Shown piece by piece: positions 55,682 to 64,000 of a stretch of 64,000 nt of DNA. The position numbers were made by a program, and so were the translations under genes. The number at the start of each line of letters is the position of its first letter. Position 1 is the stretch's first letter. The stretch is from Trinickia mobilis (GTDB lineage Bacteria; Pseudomonadota; Gammaproteobacteria; Burkholderiales; Burkholderiaceae). A model generated the notes under the pieces. That model was not told where the DNA came from. It saw nothing but the letters and a program-made list of their open reading frames with translations, and ran no database searches. The stretch spans positions 1 through 64,000 of the forward strand of contig NZ_JAFLRF010000005.1 in the NCBI RefSeq assembly GCF_017315705.1. The letters are read 5' to 3'.

Positions 55682-56641
55682 TCAGGCTTCGGCGAATAGC
55701 GACATCACCGAATCGCCGCGGCGAATCCTCGAGAACGTTTCCGCAAGCAGACCCGCGCACGACAGCGAGCGGATCTTCGAGCAGCCACGCGCTTCTTCGG
55801 AGAGCGGGATCGTATCGGTGACGACGAGTTCGTCGAGCGCCGAACCCGCGATACGCTCGCCCGCGCCACCCGACAGCACCGGGTGCGTGGCATACGCGAA
55901 GACCTGCTTCGCGCCGCGTTCCTTCAGCACTTGCGCTGCCTTGCAGAGCGTGCCGGCGGTGTCGACCATGTCGTCCATGATCACACAAGTACGACCTTCG
56001 ACCTCACCGATGATGTTCATCACCTCGGCGATATTCGCCTTCGGACGGCGCTTGTCGATGATTGCGAGATCGCAGTTCAACTGCTTCGCGAGCGCTCGGG
56101 CGCGCACCACGCCGCCGACGTCCGGCGACACGACGAGCAGATCCTCGTAGTTCTGCTTGCGCAGATCGCCGAGCAGGACAGGCGTTGCGTAGATGTTGTC
56201 GACGGGAATGTCGAAGAAACCTTGAATCTGGTCGGCGTGCAGATCCATCGTGATGATCCGCTCGACGCCGGCAATCTCCAGCATGTTCGCGACGACCTTC
56301 GCGGAGATCGCGACGCGCGCCGAACGCGGACGGCGGTCCTGACGCGCATAGCCGAAGTAGGGAATGGCGGCGGTGATCCGGCCGGCGGATGCGCGCTTGA
56401 GCGCATCGACCATGATCATCAACTCCATCAGGTTGTCGTTCGTCGGCGCGCACGTGGATTGCAGAACGAATACGTCCTTGCCGCGCACGTTTTCCTGTAT
56501 CTCGACCTGGATCTCACCGTCCGAGAAACGGCTGACCATGGCTTTGCCGAGAGGAATACCGAGGATTTTGACGACTTCCTGAGCGAGCGCGGGATTCGCG
56601 TTGCCAGTAAAAACCATCAGGCCGTCATGGCTGCTCATCAT
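55682..56641 (-). CDS. prs: Ribose-phosphate pyrophosphokinase
   Basis: It makes PRPP from ribose-5-phosphate and ATP for nucleotide, histidine and tryptophan synthesis. The 319-residue protein has [40 protein letters not shown], the catalytic flexible loop [29 protein letters not shown], and the PRPP loop [19 protein letters not shown]. It follows tRNA-Gln by 39 bases and precedes rplY, so a joint transcript is likely. Confidence 0.97.
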   Translation of the reverse strand: MMSSHDGLMVFTGNANPALAQEVVKILGIPLGKAMVSRFSDGEIQVEIQENVRGKDVFVLQSTCAPTNDNLMELMIMVDALKRASAGRITAAIPYFGYARQDRRPRSARVAISAKVVANMLEIAGVERIITMDLHADQIQGFFDIPVDNIYATPVLLGDLRKQNYEDLLVVSPDVGGVVRARALAKQLNCDLAIIDKRRPKANIAEVMNIIGEVEGRTCVIMDDMVDTAGTLCKAAQVLKERGAKQVFAYATHPVLSGGAGERIAGSALDELVVTDTIPLSEEARGCSKIRSLSCAGLLAETFSRIRRGDSVMSLFAEA

Positions 56642-56680
56642 GCACCTGCTTCAGCTGGAGGCGGGAAATGCGGGAATTTT

Positions 56681-56757
56681 TGGCAGGGGAGGAAGGACTC
56701 GAACCCTCGCATGCCGGAATCAAAATCCGGTGCCTTGACCAACTTGGCGACTCCCCT
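56681..56757 (-). tRNA. tRNA-Gln (anticodon TTG)
   Basis: The 77-base minus-strand sequence folds as a cloverleaf. Acceptor arms AGGGGAG/CTCCCCT end in an encoded GCCA; the anticodon stem is CCGGA/TCCGG around TTTTGAT, giving anticodon TTG; the T loop is GTTCGAGTC. It lies between ispE and prs, a conserved place in Betaproteobacteria. Confidence 0.97.
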
Positions 56758-56810
56758 ACACTAACTTTGAGCTCCACCGGGTGCGTAGGACATCCCGATG
56801 ATGCGAAACC

Positions 56811-57692
56811 TTATGCCGCGAAAGCGAAGAGTGGATGCGTATCCAAACTCGCTGTTACCGCGCTTGTCCAATCCGACGGCAGTTTGGCTTGCGCCGCTTC
56901 TGCTTCGCCGAGACTTGGGAACGCGGCAAAAACACTAGAGCCGGACCCGGTCATCCGCGCGGGGGCGATGTTATCAAGCCATTCAAGCACCCGGGCAACT
57001 TCCGCGTATTTTCCCACGACAACCTGCTGCATGTCATTTCGGCCAAAACCGTCTGGCCAATTTTCGTTGCAGCTACGCTGTGCAAGAAAGTCCGTAATTG
57101 TGACGACTATTGAATCTCTTGTCAACGATTTATCGGAAAAAATCGCAGCAGTCGGAACATGCACCCTCGGCGTCACCACGAGGAAGTAACGCGGCGGCAA
57201 TTGTACAGTCTGAAGCGCTTCTCCGACACCCTCAGCGAACGCATTTTTCCCAAATACGAAGAATGGGACATCGGCGCCAAGCCGCAGCGCGAGACCTTGC
57301 AGCACATCGCGCGGCAAATCGAGCTTCCACAGCCGGTTGAGCGCGAGCAGCGTCGTCGCGGCGTCGGAGCTGCCGCCGCCAAGGCCCGCGCCCATCGGCA
57401 GGCGTTTATCGATTTCGATGTCGACGCCCGCGCCGGTGCCGGTCTCCGCTTTGAGAAGCGCGGCCGCGCGCACGACGAGGTCGCTTTCCTCGGGCACGCC
57501 GGGAACGTCGGTCTTGCGGCGGATGCGTCCGTCGAGGCGCAACGTGAAGTGCAGCCGGTCACCCCAATCGAGCAGCTGGAAGACCGTTTGCAATGCGTGA
57601 TAGCCGTCGGGCCGGCGGCCCGTGATGTGCAGAAAGAGATTGAGCTTCGCCGGAGCCAAGCAATCCCGCAGGGACTGGTTCGTTTCGATCAT
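56811..57692 (-). CDS. ispE: 4-diphosphocytidyl-2-C-methyl-D-erythritol kinase
   Basis: It phosphorylates CDP-methylerythritol in the MEP isoprenoid pathway. The 293-residue GHMP kinase has [20 protein letters not shown] (about 13-32, with catalytic Lys16), the ATP loop [15 protein letters not shown] (about 98-112), the Asp in [11 protein letters not shown], and [12 protein letters not shown] near the C-terminus. It follows lolB by 47 bases, the usual order. Confidence 0.96.
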   Translation of the reverse strand: MIETNQSLRDCLAPAKLNLFLHITGRRPDGYHALQTVFQLLDWGDRLHFTLRLDGRIRRKTDVPGVPEESDLVVRAAALLKAETGTGAGVDIEIDKRLPMGAGLGGGSSDAATTLLALNRLWKLDLPRDVLQGLALRLGADVPFFVFGKNAFAEGVGEALQTVQLPPRYFLVVTPRVHVPTAAIFSDKSLTRDSIVVTITDFLAQRSCNENWPDGFGRNDMQQVVVGKYAEVARVLEWLDNIAPARMTGSGSSVFAAFPSLGEAEAAQAKLPSDWTSAVTASLDTHPLFAFAA

Positions 57693-57739
57693 GCGTTAGA
57701 GCGGAAAGTGCGGCGAATCATGCAACGATACGCGCGCGA

Positions 57740-58372
57740 TCATTGGTCGAGCACGAGCTTGATATCGAGCGGAGGGTCCTGGCGCGTCAGGTTCAGCCGC
57801 TTGACGCCGGTAGCCGGTGCATCGGCGTACGCGAGGTAGTTGATCGTCCAGCCGTCCTGGTCGATCTCCTTCAAGCGCGTTGCCTGCTGCGGATCGGGAA
57901 CGGTCTTCGCCCTCGAGGTGGGCGCCGGCGATGGCTGCAGCCAGTAGCGCAGCCCCTCCACGGGTAGCGCGAATCCGAGCGCGTTCTGCATCAACGTTGC
58001 GACGTTGTCGGCGGTCATCGGCTGACGGTTCGGCAGTTCCAGCGTCGCCGAGGCCGGTGACGACGTGACGATCGCCATCGTTTGTCCGAGCGGGTTGAGC
58101 AACTGCAGCGTCACCGTATCGCCGTGCTCTTGCCAGTCGAAGTTGCCGTAGGCGTTGCGCTGCCTGCCATATTGATCGACGTATTGAATTGCGAAGCGGC
58201 CGTGGTAAGCACGAGTGGTTTGCGTCGAAAGCGCGGTGGCCGCGTTAGACGTCGACGGTCCGCGCGCCGGGGTGACCGAGCAGCCCGCGAGCGCGACGAC
58301 TGCAGCCGACGCCAGCGCGAACACCGTGCCGCGCCGGCTCACGGTGCCGACGGTTAAACGTGAGACATGCAT
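57740..58372 (-). CDS. lolB: Outer-membrane lipoprotein LolB
   Basis: It receives lipoproteins from LolA and inserts them in the outer membrane. The 210-residue protein has a lipoprotein signal with ALAGC (lipid Cys31), a LolB beta-barrel with [20 protein letters not shown] and [19 protein letters not shown], and the ending [12 protein letters not shown]. Its ATG overlaps the stop of the TPR gene by one base (TGATG), so translation is coupled. Confidence 0.92.
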   Translation of the reverse strand: MHVSRLTVGTVSRRGTVFALASAAVVALAGCSVTPARGPSTSNAATALSTQTTRAYHGRFAIQYVDQYGRQRNAYGNFDWQEHGDTVTLQLLNPLGQTMAIVTSSPASATLELPNRQPMTADNVATLMQNALGFALPVEGLRYWLQPSPAPTSRAKTVPDPQQATRLKEIDQDGWTINYLAYADAPATGVKRLNLTRQDPPLDIKLVLDQ

Positions 58373-60219
58373 CAGAGATCGTTCACCTGGAAGCGTTTGA
58401 GCGTCTTGACGAGCGTGTCGTTATCGGGCTCGAGCTTTTGCGCGTCGCGCCATGCGGCACGCGCTTGATCTTGCTCGCCGCTCTTCCACAGCACTTCACC
58501 GAGGTGCGCGCCGATTTCCGCATTCGGCTGCAGGGTGTACGCCTTGCGCAGCAGCTTCGCTGCATCGGCGGTATCGCCCATGCGGTACTTGACCCAGCCG
58601 AGGCTGTCCATGATGAACGCGTCGTTCGGCGCGAGCGCCGACGCTTTCTCGATCAGCTTGTCCGCTTCCTGAAGACGTTGATTGCGATCGGCGAGCGAAT
58701 AGCCAAGTGCGTTATACGCCTGCGGGTTGTCAGGCTGTGCGCTGATCAACTGGCGCAACTGCGTTTCCATCAAATCGTAGTGGCCGTTCTTCTCGGCTGC
58801 CATCGCGTAGTCGTACAGGATGTCCGGATCGTCCGGGAAGTCCTGAGTTGCCTGCTGAAGGCGTGCCTCGGCTTCCGGATAACGCTTGGCGTCGAACAGG
58901 ATCGCGGCGTCCGTGCGTGCGATCACCGCTTGATCGTGCGGGTCGGACGATTGCAGCGCGGCGAGCAGCTTGCGTGCGTCGTCGCTCTTGCCCTGCTTCG
59001 CGAGCAATTGGGCGCGCGTGATCTGAGCCGGGATGTATTGCTGGCTCTTCGGCGTGATCTTGTCGAGCCATTGGCCTGCGGCCGCTTCATTCTTCCGTTC
59101 GAGCGAAAGCTGCGCCAGATAGATGTACGCCTGGCCCGCATCCGCGCCGGGCGTCTTTTCCGCGAGCTGCGCGTATTGCGACAGATATTTCTGCGCGTCG
59201 TCGTATTTCTTTTGCTGGACCTTGATGAGACCCAGGGCCATCAGCGGCGTCAGGTCCTTCGGATCATTGGCGCGCATGACTTCGAACTGCTTTTGCGCAT
59301 CCTCGAGGCGATCGCTCGCGAGATACAGTTGCGCAAGCGCAAGCCGTGCGTCGTGCGATTTGGGATTTTGCTGAACGTACTTTTCGAACGATGCGAGGCC
59401 TTCGTTGCGCTCCTCGGGGCCCATCTGCGAGAGCGTGAGCGCGGCCGGCAGATAGTCGGGCTTCAGCTTGAGCGCTTGCTCGAACGAGGCGCGCGCACCT
59501 GGCTGATCGTCTGCGACGAGCTGCTGGCGGCCGATCGCGAGCTGCGCTTCCGGGCGGTCCAGATCGTTTTTGAGCAGGTCTTGCAAGACGTGCAGGCCGC
59601 CGACCCGGTTAGGACCGCGCGACAACAGCACTTGCAGCGCAAGAATCGCGGTACCGCGGCTTTCCACCGGGACTTTCGCGAGTTCGCGGGCGAGGAGCGG
59701 GGAGGCGTCGTCAGGCTTGCCCGACAGCACGAGCAGCGAGGCGTCGAGCTGCGCCGCGCGCTCCGAGCTCGGCGCGTACTGCTGCCAGAGCTGCGCTGCG
59801 GCGAGCGCGTCGGACGGGCTTTGCGCAGTCAGCGCGATTTCGGCGGCACGCTCCGCCATACGCGGATCGTGCGTATCGCGCGCGAGCGCGAGGTACGTCT
59901 GGTAGGCGGGCGCCGGCTCGTCGCGCTGCAGCGCGATTTCCGCGGCGAGCACCTGGAAGACGATCTGGCTCGTCAGCGGGACGCTCGGCAGATCTTTTTT
60001 CTCGTCGGCCGACGCCGGTGCGAACATATCTGGCGCGGAGACCGAGTTGTCGTCCGAAGTGGGCGGCGGGTCTTGCGCATACGCGGGATTCAAGGCGAGC
60101 GCCCACGCTGCGAGGACCGCGGCGCCGAGCAGGCGGCGGGCTGGCAGCGCGCGCTTCGCGGCGGGCCGGACAGAAGCAGCGGCGGGGCGCTTCGAAAACA
60201 GCTTCAGGGACAAGATCAT
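58372..60219 (-). CDS. Tetratricopeptide-repeat protein
   Basis: The 615-residue protein has a signal peptide (ending about NPAYAQ) and then about ten TPR-like helical repeats, for example [38 protein letters not shown] and [23 protein letters not shown] arrays mediate protein binding; the partner is unknown. Its place before lolB, with overlapping stop/start, is conserved and suggests an envelope role. The ATG at 60219 is used because it leads into the signal; the longer open frame has no site. It is divergent from mutM. Confidence 0.88.
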   Translation of the reverse strand: MILSLKLFSKRPAAASVRPAAKRALPARRLLGAAVLAAWALALNPAYAQDPPPTSDDNSVSAPDMFAPASADEKKDLPSVPLTSQIVFQVLAAEIALQRDEPAPAYQTYLALARDTHDPRMAERAAEIALTAQSPSDALAAAQLWQQYAPSSERAAQLDASLLVLSGKPDDASPLLARELAKVPVESRGTAILALQVLLSRGPNRVGGLHVLQDLLKNDLDRPEAQLAIGRQQLVADDQPGARASFEQALKLKPDYLPAALTLSQMGPEERNEGLASFEKYVQQNPKSHDARLALAQLYLASDRLEDAQKQFEVMRANDPKDLTPLMALGLIKVQQKKYDDAQKYLSQYAQLAEKTPGADAGQAYIYLAQLSLERKNEAAAGQWLDKITPKSQQYIPAQITRAQLLAKQGKSDDARKLLAALQSSDPHDQAVIARTDAAILFDAKRYPEAEARLQQATQDFPDDPDILYDYAMAAEKNGHYDLMETQLRQLISAQPDNPQAYNALGYSLADRNQRLQEADKLIEKASALAPNDAFIMDSLGWVKYRMGDTADAAKLLRKAYTLQPNAEIGAHLGEVLWKSGEQDQARAAWRDAQKLEPDNDTLVKTLKRFQVNDL

Positions 60220-60306
60220 GGAAATCCGTTCAATGTTTCGGTCGATTGTAACGCGCTCGCTACAATACACGCACAATCGACCACGCAAGTTACAGACCAG
60301 TTAGAC

Positions 60307-61137
60307 ATGCCCGAGTTGCCAGAAGTAGAAGTCACCCGTCGCGGAATCGAGCCATACGTTGCCGGGCGCCGCGTCGAACGGGTCGACGTGCGGACCCGGG
60401 CGCTGCGCTGGCCGGTCCCCACGGATTTCGCGAGCACGCTGGAGAGGCAGTTGATCCGCAAAGTCGAGCGGCGCGGCAAGTATCTTCTGTTCGAAATCGA
60501 TGACGGCTGGTTCATCGTCCATCTCGGCATGACGGGTACGCTGCGGGTGCTGCGGCACATCGCCGAGCCGCCGGCGCCGGCGAAGCACGATCACATCGAC
60601 TGGATTTTCGACGAATTCATTCTCCGCTTCCGTGACCCACGCCGCTTTGGCGCAGTACTTTGGCATCCGCGTGACGCGGGCGACGTGCTCGATCATCCGC
60701 TGCTTGCCTCGCTAGGCGTCGAGCCTTTCGCGCCCGAGTTTTCCGGGGCGCTGATGCACCGGCGCACGCGCGGCCGAAAGGTTTCCGTCAAGCAGGCGCT
60801 GCTCGCGGGAGACATCGTGGTCGGCGTGGGCAACATCTATGCGTCCGAGAGCCTCTTTCGCGCAGGCATCCGTCCGACGACGCCCGCCGGCCGCGTCTCG
60901 CTCGCACGCTACGATCTGCTTGCCGCCGCAGTGCGCGCCACGCTCGCCGCCGCCATCGACAAGGGGGGCAGCACGTTGCGCGACTTCGTCGGCAGCGACG
61001 GCGAAAGCGGATATTTTCAGCTCGACTATTTTGTCTACGATCGCGCAGGCCTGCCGTGCCGCGTGTGCGGCACGCCGATCAAGCAAATTGTGCAAGGGCA
61101 GCGCTCCACTTATTTTTGTCCTCATTGCCAGCGTTGA
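60307..61137 (+). CDS. mutM: Formamidopyrimidine-DNA glycosylase
   Basis: It removes 8-oxoguanine and FapyG from DNA. The 276-residue protein begins with the catalytic PELPEVEV (Pro2, Glu3), has the conserved Lys in [15 protein letters not shown], the HhH region [18 protein letters not shown], and a C-terminal zinc finger with four Cys ([17 protein letters not shown]). mutY begins 23 bases downstream, forming a GO-repair pair. The frame is open upstream in the TPR gene shadow, but Pro2 fixes the start. Confidence 0.96.
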   Translation: MPELPEVEVTRRGIEPYVAGRRVERVDVRTRALRWPVPTDFASTLERQLIRKVERRGKYLLFEIDDGWFIVHLGMTGTLRVLRHIAEPPAPAKHDHIDWIFDEFILRFRDPRRFGAVLWHPRDAGDVLDHPLLASLGVEPFAPEFSGALMHRRTRGRKVSVKQALLAGDIVVGVGNIYASESLFRAGIRPTTPAGRVSLARYDLLAAAVRATLAAAIDKGGSTLRDFVGSDGESGYFQLDYFVYDRAGLPCRVCGTPIKQIVQGQRSTYFCPHCQR

Positions 61138-61160
61138 AGCCGGTGCCGAATTCATTCTTC

Positions 61161-62261
61161 ATGTCTGCTCCTTTCTTTTCGTCCGATTCCCCCCTTCAAA
61201 TCGATTTCGCCGCGCGCCTGATCGCGTGGCAGCGCGCGCACGGACGCCACGATCTGCCGTGGCAGAACACGCGCGATCCGTATCGGATCTGGCTGTCGGA
61301 GATCATGCTGCAGCAGACGCAGGTGTCGACCGTGATTCCGTACTACGCACGATTTCTCGCGCGCTTTCCCGACATCGCGGCGCTCGCCGCCGCACCGCTC
61401 GACGACGTGATGGCGCTATGGGCCGGACTCGGTTACTACTCGCGTGCGCGCAATCTGCATCGCTGCGCGCGGGCGGTCGTCGAGCAGCATGACGGGGCGT
61501 TTCCTGCGAGCGTCGAGGCGCTGGCCGAACTGCCCGGGATCGGACGCTCGACGGCCGCGGCGATTGCGTCGTTTGCGTTCGGTGCGCGCGCGACGATTCT
61601 CGACGGCAACGTGAAGCGCGTGCTCGCGCGCGTGTTCGGAGTCGAAGGGTTTCCCGGCGAGAAGCGCATCGAGAACGCGATGTGGACGCTTGCCGAATCG
61701 CTCTTTCCGCAGGCCGGCAGCGACGACGACATCAGTTCCTACACGCAGGGCTTGATGGACCTCGGCGCCACGGTATGCGGACGCGGACGGCCCGAATGCA
61801 TGCGCTGTCCGTTTGCGGCCGATTGCGTCGCGAACGTGAGCGGCCGGCAGCGTGAGCTGCCGGCGGCGCGTCCCAAGAAGATCGTGCCGACGCGGCGCAC
61901 GTGGATGCTCGTGCTGCTCGACGGCGCTTCGGTGCTGCTAGAGAAGCGCCCGCCTGCCGGCATCTGGGGCGGGCTGTGGAGTCTTCCGGAAGCGGCCGAC
62001 GAAGGTGCGCTCGCGAAGCGCGCACGCGCGTTCGGCGGCGCGCGCGCGCCGGAACATCTCGCGCCGCTCACGCATACGTTCACGCATTTCAAGCTGGAGA
62101 TCGAGCCCCGGGTGGTCGATGTCGACGTCGACCGTTCGTGCGTGCATCTGGAAGCCGGTGACAGCGAAACCGCATGGGTACCGCTCGCGGAAATCGCCGC
62201 GTACGGCCTGCCCGCGCCCGTGCGCAAGCTGCTCGATTCGCTTCAGGGATCGCTGCTCTAG
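61161..62261 (+). CDS. mutY: A/G-specific adenine glycosylase
   Basis: It excises adenine mispaired with 8-oxoguanine. The 366-residue protein has WLSEIMLQQTQVSTVIPYY (residues 44-62, catalytic Glu), HhH LPGIGRSTAAAIASFAFG with the following Asp in ATILDGNVKRVLAR, and the [4Fe-4S] loop C-X6-C-X2-C-X5-C (VCGRGRPECMRCPFAADC). A C-terminal NUDIX-like domain (about 240-366) recognises 8-oxoG. It follows mutM; the nucleotide pool enzyme MutT is not in the window. Confidence 0.95.
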   Translation: MSAPFFSSDSPLQIDFAARLIAWQRAHGRHDLPWQNTRDPYRIWLSEIMLQQTQVSTVIPYYARFLARFPDIAALAAAPLDDVMALWAGLGYYSRARNLHRCARAVVEQHDGAFPASVEALAELPGIGRSTAAAIASFAFGARATILDGNVKRVLARVFGVEGFPGEKRIENAMWTLAESLFPQAGSDDDISSYTQGLMDLGATVCGRGRPECMRCPFAADCVANVSGRQRELPAARPKKIVPTRRTWMLVLLDGASVLLEKRPPAGIWGGLWSLPEAADEGALAKRARAFGGARAPEHLAPLTHTFTHFKLEIEPRVVDVDVDRSCVHLEAGDSETAWVPLAEIAAYGLPAPVRKLLDSLQGSLL

Positions 62262-62291
62262 CTTCGCGCGGCCGCGCTTGGCGTCGATGTC

Positions 62292-62927
62292 TTACAGCAG
62301 TTGATGCTGCTGCATGTAGTGATGGACGACGTCGATGCGTGCGCCAGCGTCGCGAAGCTCCATCAGCTTTTGGCGCGCACGCAGCGGAATCTGCAGCACT
62401 TCTGACAAGCGGTTCGACACCCACGTCGGATCGTCGAAACGAAACGGCTCGGCAAACGGAAGGCTTTGCGGTTCGCGCTCGCGGATCGTATCGATGATGC
62501 GTTCGAGCACTTCCGCGCACGCGCCGAATTTCGCGAGCGCCTCGGTGCCTTCGAGCGGAATGTCATCGGGCAACGGCTCCGCCATCCCGACGAGCAGCCC
62601 GCTCGCTTCGACTCGATGCGACAGCAGCTGAAAGCGCCTCCTGCCGCGCGCACGGATCAGCAGCATGCCGTAGGCGTCGACGTCGCACTGCTCGATTTCG
62701 GCGAGACAGCCGATCGACTCCGGTACCGCCGGGTCGTCCTGCCGCGCCACCTCCGCGCCGCTTTTAAGCAGACAGACACCGAACAGCGTCTGGTCGCGAA
62801 GACAGTCTCGCGCCATGTCCAGGTAACGCGCTTCGAAGATCTTCAAGGGCAAAAGCCCGTCGGGAAAGAGCACCGTATGCAGCGGAAAGAGCGGCAAATC
62901 GGCAAGCACGGCAGGTGTAGTGGACAT
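62292..62927 (-). CDS. Lon N-terminal (LON substrate-binding) domain protein
   Basis: The 211-residue protein consists of a Lon-N domain without ATPase or protease parts: DLPLFPLHTVLFPDGLLPLK (about 11-30), IFEARYLDMARDC, FGVCLLKSGAEV, and a helical C-terminal part. Stand-alone Lon-N proteins are common and of unknown function. The ATG at 62927 is chosen since the domain begins there. It is convergent with mutY and follows rapZ by 37 bases. Confidence 0.88.
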   Translation of the reverse strand: MSTTPAVLADLPLFPLHTVLFPDGLLPLKIFEARYLDMARDCLRDQTLFGVCLLKSGAEVARQDDPAVPESIGCLAEIEQCDVDAYGMLLIRARGRRRFQLLSHRVEASGLLVGMAEPLPDDIPLEGTEALAKFGACAEVLERIIDTIREREPQSLPFAEPFRFDDPTWVSNRLSEVLQIPLRARQKLMELRDAGARIDVVHHYMQQHQLL

Positions 62928-62964
62928 GGCGCAACGCTGAAAAAGGGCCGCGCAATGCGGCGAG

Positions 62965-63858
62965 TTAGGCCACCAGGCGCGATGACTCGCCGACATCGAT
63001 CGGCGCGTCGCGATGCCGCACAATCACGTTTGCCTCATTCGCGAGGCGCGCGGCAAGCGCCTCGGCGATGAATACGGAACGATGCTGTCCTCCGGTGCAG
63101 CCGATCGCGACGGTCAGATAGCTGCGATTGTCGTCGCGAAAGTGCGGCAGCCACTTCGTCAGGAACGACTGAATGTCGTCGATCATCTCGTGCACGACGG
63201 GCAACGCGTCGAGAAAATCGATGACAGGTTTGTCGAGTCCGGTGAGAGGGCGCAACTCGTGGTCGTAGTACGGGTTCGGCAGCGTGCGCACATCGAACAC
63301 CAGATCGGCATCGAGCGGCACGCCGCGCTTGAAGCCGAACGATTCGAACATCAGCATCAGGCCGGCATGCTCCTGTTCGATGAAACGCTTGACCCATGCG
63401 CGCAATACGTTCGCGCGCAGATTGCTGGTGTCGATCTGATGGCCGAACTCGGCGAGGTCCGCGACGAGTTCGCGCTCGCGCTCGATCGCCTCCTCGAGCG
63501 ACGTCATGACACCCACGTTCGCATCGTGCGCGGGCGAGCCCGACAGCGGGTGACGGCGGCGCGTCTCGGAAAAACGCTGGATCAGCGCCTGCGTGCTCGC
63601 GTTCAGGAACAGCACGCGAACGTCATGTTCGCTGGCCAGATTGCGGATGATGGCGGGCATGTCGCCGAGCGATGCGCTCGAGCGGGCGTCGATCGCGACC
63701 GCGAGGCGTTCCTGACCGTCGCTCGCGAGATATTCGGTGAGCGCGGGCAGAAAACGCGGCGGCAGATTGTCGACGCAGTAGTAGCCAGAGTCTGCGAGCG
63801 CGTTCAAAGCAACAGACTTGCCGGAGCCGGAGATGCCGGTGATCAGAACAATGCGCAT
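62965..63858 (-). CDS. rapZ: RNase adapter protein RapZ (nucleotide-binding)
   Basis: In enteric bacteria it guides RNase E to the GlmZ small RNA and senses glucosamine-6-phosphate. The 297-residue protein has the Walker A GISGSGKS at residues 8-15, [20 protein letters not shown] (Walker B region), and the C-terminal domain with [15 protein letters not shown]. hprK lies directly upstream on the same strand, the usual PTS-Ntr neighbourhood of Betaproteobacteria. A link to the amino-sugar operon at 29.6-36.2 kb is possible, but the target RNA is not visible here. Confidence 0.95.
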   Translation of the reverse strand: MRIVLITGISGSGKSVALNALADSGYYCVDNLPPRFLPALTEYLASDGQERLAVAIDARSSASLGDMPAIIRNLASEHDVRVLFLNASTQALIQRFSETRRRHPLSGSPAHDANVGVMTSLEEAIERERELVADLAEFGHQIDTSNLRANVLRAWVKRFIEQEHAGLMLMFESFGFKRGVPLDADLVFDVRTLPNPYYDHELRPLTGLDKPVIDFLDALPVVHEMIDDIQSFLTKWLPHFRDDNRSYLTVAIGCTGGQHRSVFIAEALAARLANEANVIVRHRDAPIDVGESSRLVA

Positions 63859-63943
63859 GGGGAAAAATCCGTTCGTTTCATCATAGCACCGGACCCAGCC
63901 TGTCGCGCCCCGCGGAGCACTTTGATGAACGCCGCGCCAGGCG

Positions 63944-64000
63944 TCAAATCAGCTTGCCGGGGAACTGGCTTTCCGGGTCCTGCATCGCCAGGCGCTGGCG
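63944..64000 (-). CDS. hprK: HPr kinase/phosphorylase, C-terminal fragment (cut by window edge)
   Basis: The last 18 codons on the minus strand read [18 protein letters not shown] and stop at TGA (63946-63944). This matches the C-terminal end of HprK, which phosphorylates HPr on Ser46; both HPr (3842-4111) and the HPr domain of the fused PTS protein keep this Ser. rapZ starts 85 bases downstream, as in relatives. Only the tail is visible, so the assignment rests on this end and on context. Confidence 0.75.
   Translation of the reverse strand, partial: RQRLAMQDPESQFPGKLI

Noticed and set aside
58360-60306. Plus-strand open frame running into mutM that would make a 925-residue protein
   Set aside because: The upstream part is the antisense of the TPR gene; MutM needs Pro2 as catalytic N-terminus, which fixes the start at 60307.

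Overview
The window is chromosomal DNA from a high-GC betaproteobacterium. Gene content, gene order and protein sequences point to Burkholderia sensu lato (Paraburkholderia, Trinickia or Caballeronia type). Indicators are the amt-gshA-gshB-EIIA-HPr-EI order, the ctaC-ctaD-cox11-ctaE-SURF1-ctaA-ctaB-sco cluster, the ispE-tRNA-Gln-prs-rplY-pth block and the rapZ/hprK pair at the right end. There is no rRNA, no CRISPR array and no intact insertion sequence. Both ends cut genes: amt on the left and hprK on the right.

Layout. 1-6.2 kb: end of amt, glutathione synthesis (gshA, gshB), then a PTS phosphorelay without a permease (mannose-type EIIA, HPr, EI). 6.3-14 kb: moeB, ctpA and gpmA on the minus strand; rhodanese, grxC, secB and gpsA on the plus strand; trmL and comF on the minus strand. 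14-25.6 kb: a bioC-like methyltransferase and the aa3-type cytochrome c oxidase cluster with its heme A and copper assembly factors, including a 44-residue assembly protein. 25.6-29.1 kb: a chemoreceptor, an orphan MetQ and a MarR regulator. 29.3-36.3 kb: a complete N-acetylglucosamine PTS operon (nagA, a SIS-type deaminase, a fused EIIA-HPr-EI, and nagE). 36.4-41 kb: cytochrome bd oxidase (cydP, cydA, cydB, cydX) and rpoH. 41-49.9 kb: pagL, leuA with its leader, ybiB, a FAH-family hydrolase with maiA, ftsY, rsmD and coaD. 50-52.7 kb: a decayed integrative element. 52.7-64 kb: ferredoxin, hisC, pth, rplY, prs, tRNA-Gln, ispE, lolB, a TPR protein, mutM, mutY, a Lon-N protein, rapZ and hprK.

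The most notable observations are regulatory or mobile. (1) A 2.6-kb element carrying a dead integrase fragment and a chemoreceptor sits exactly in the 5' end of the ferredoxin gene. It is bounded by a 35-bp near-identical duplication of the first codons, so the intact ferredoxin is now read from element DNA. (2) A 24-codon leader peptide with six Leu codons, four of them CTA, lies upstream of leuA and looks like a translational attenuator. (3) A perfect CIRCE operator lies upstream of rpoH. (4) A 49-bp palindromic repeat family recurs in at least five intergenic places. (5) NagE carries a second IIB domain that has lost its phospho-cysteine.

The PTS parts may connect: HPr at 3.8 kb and the HPr domain of the fused NagF-type protein both keep the Ser that HprK phosphorylates, and HprK is encoded at the right edge. 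This link is inferred from conserved residues only.
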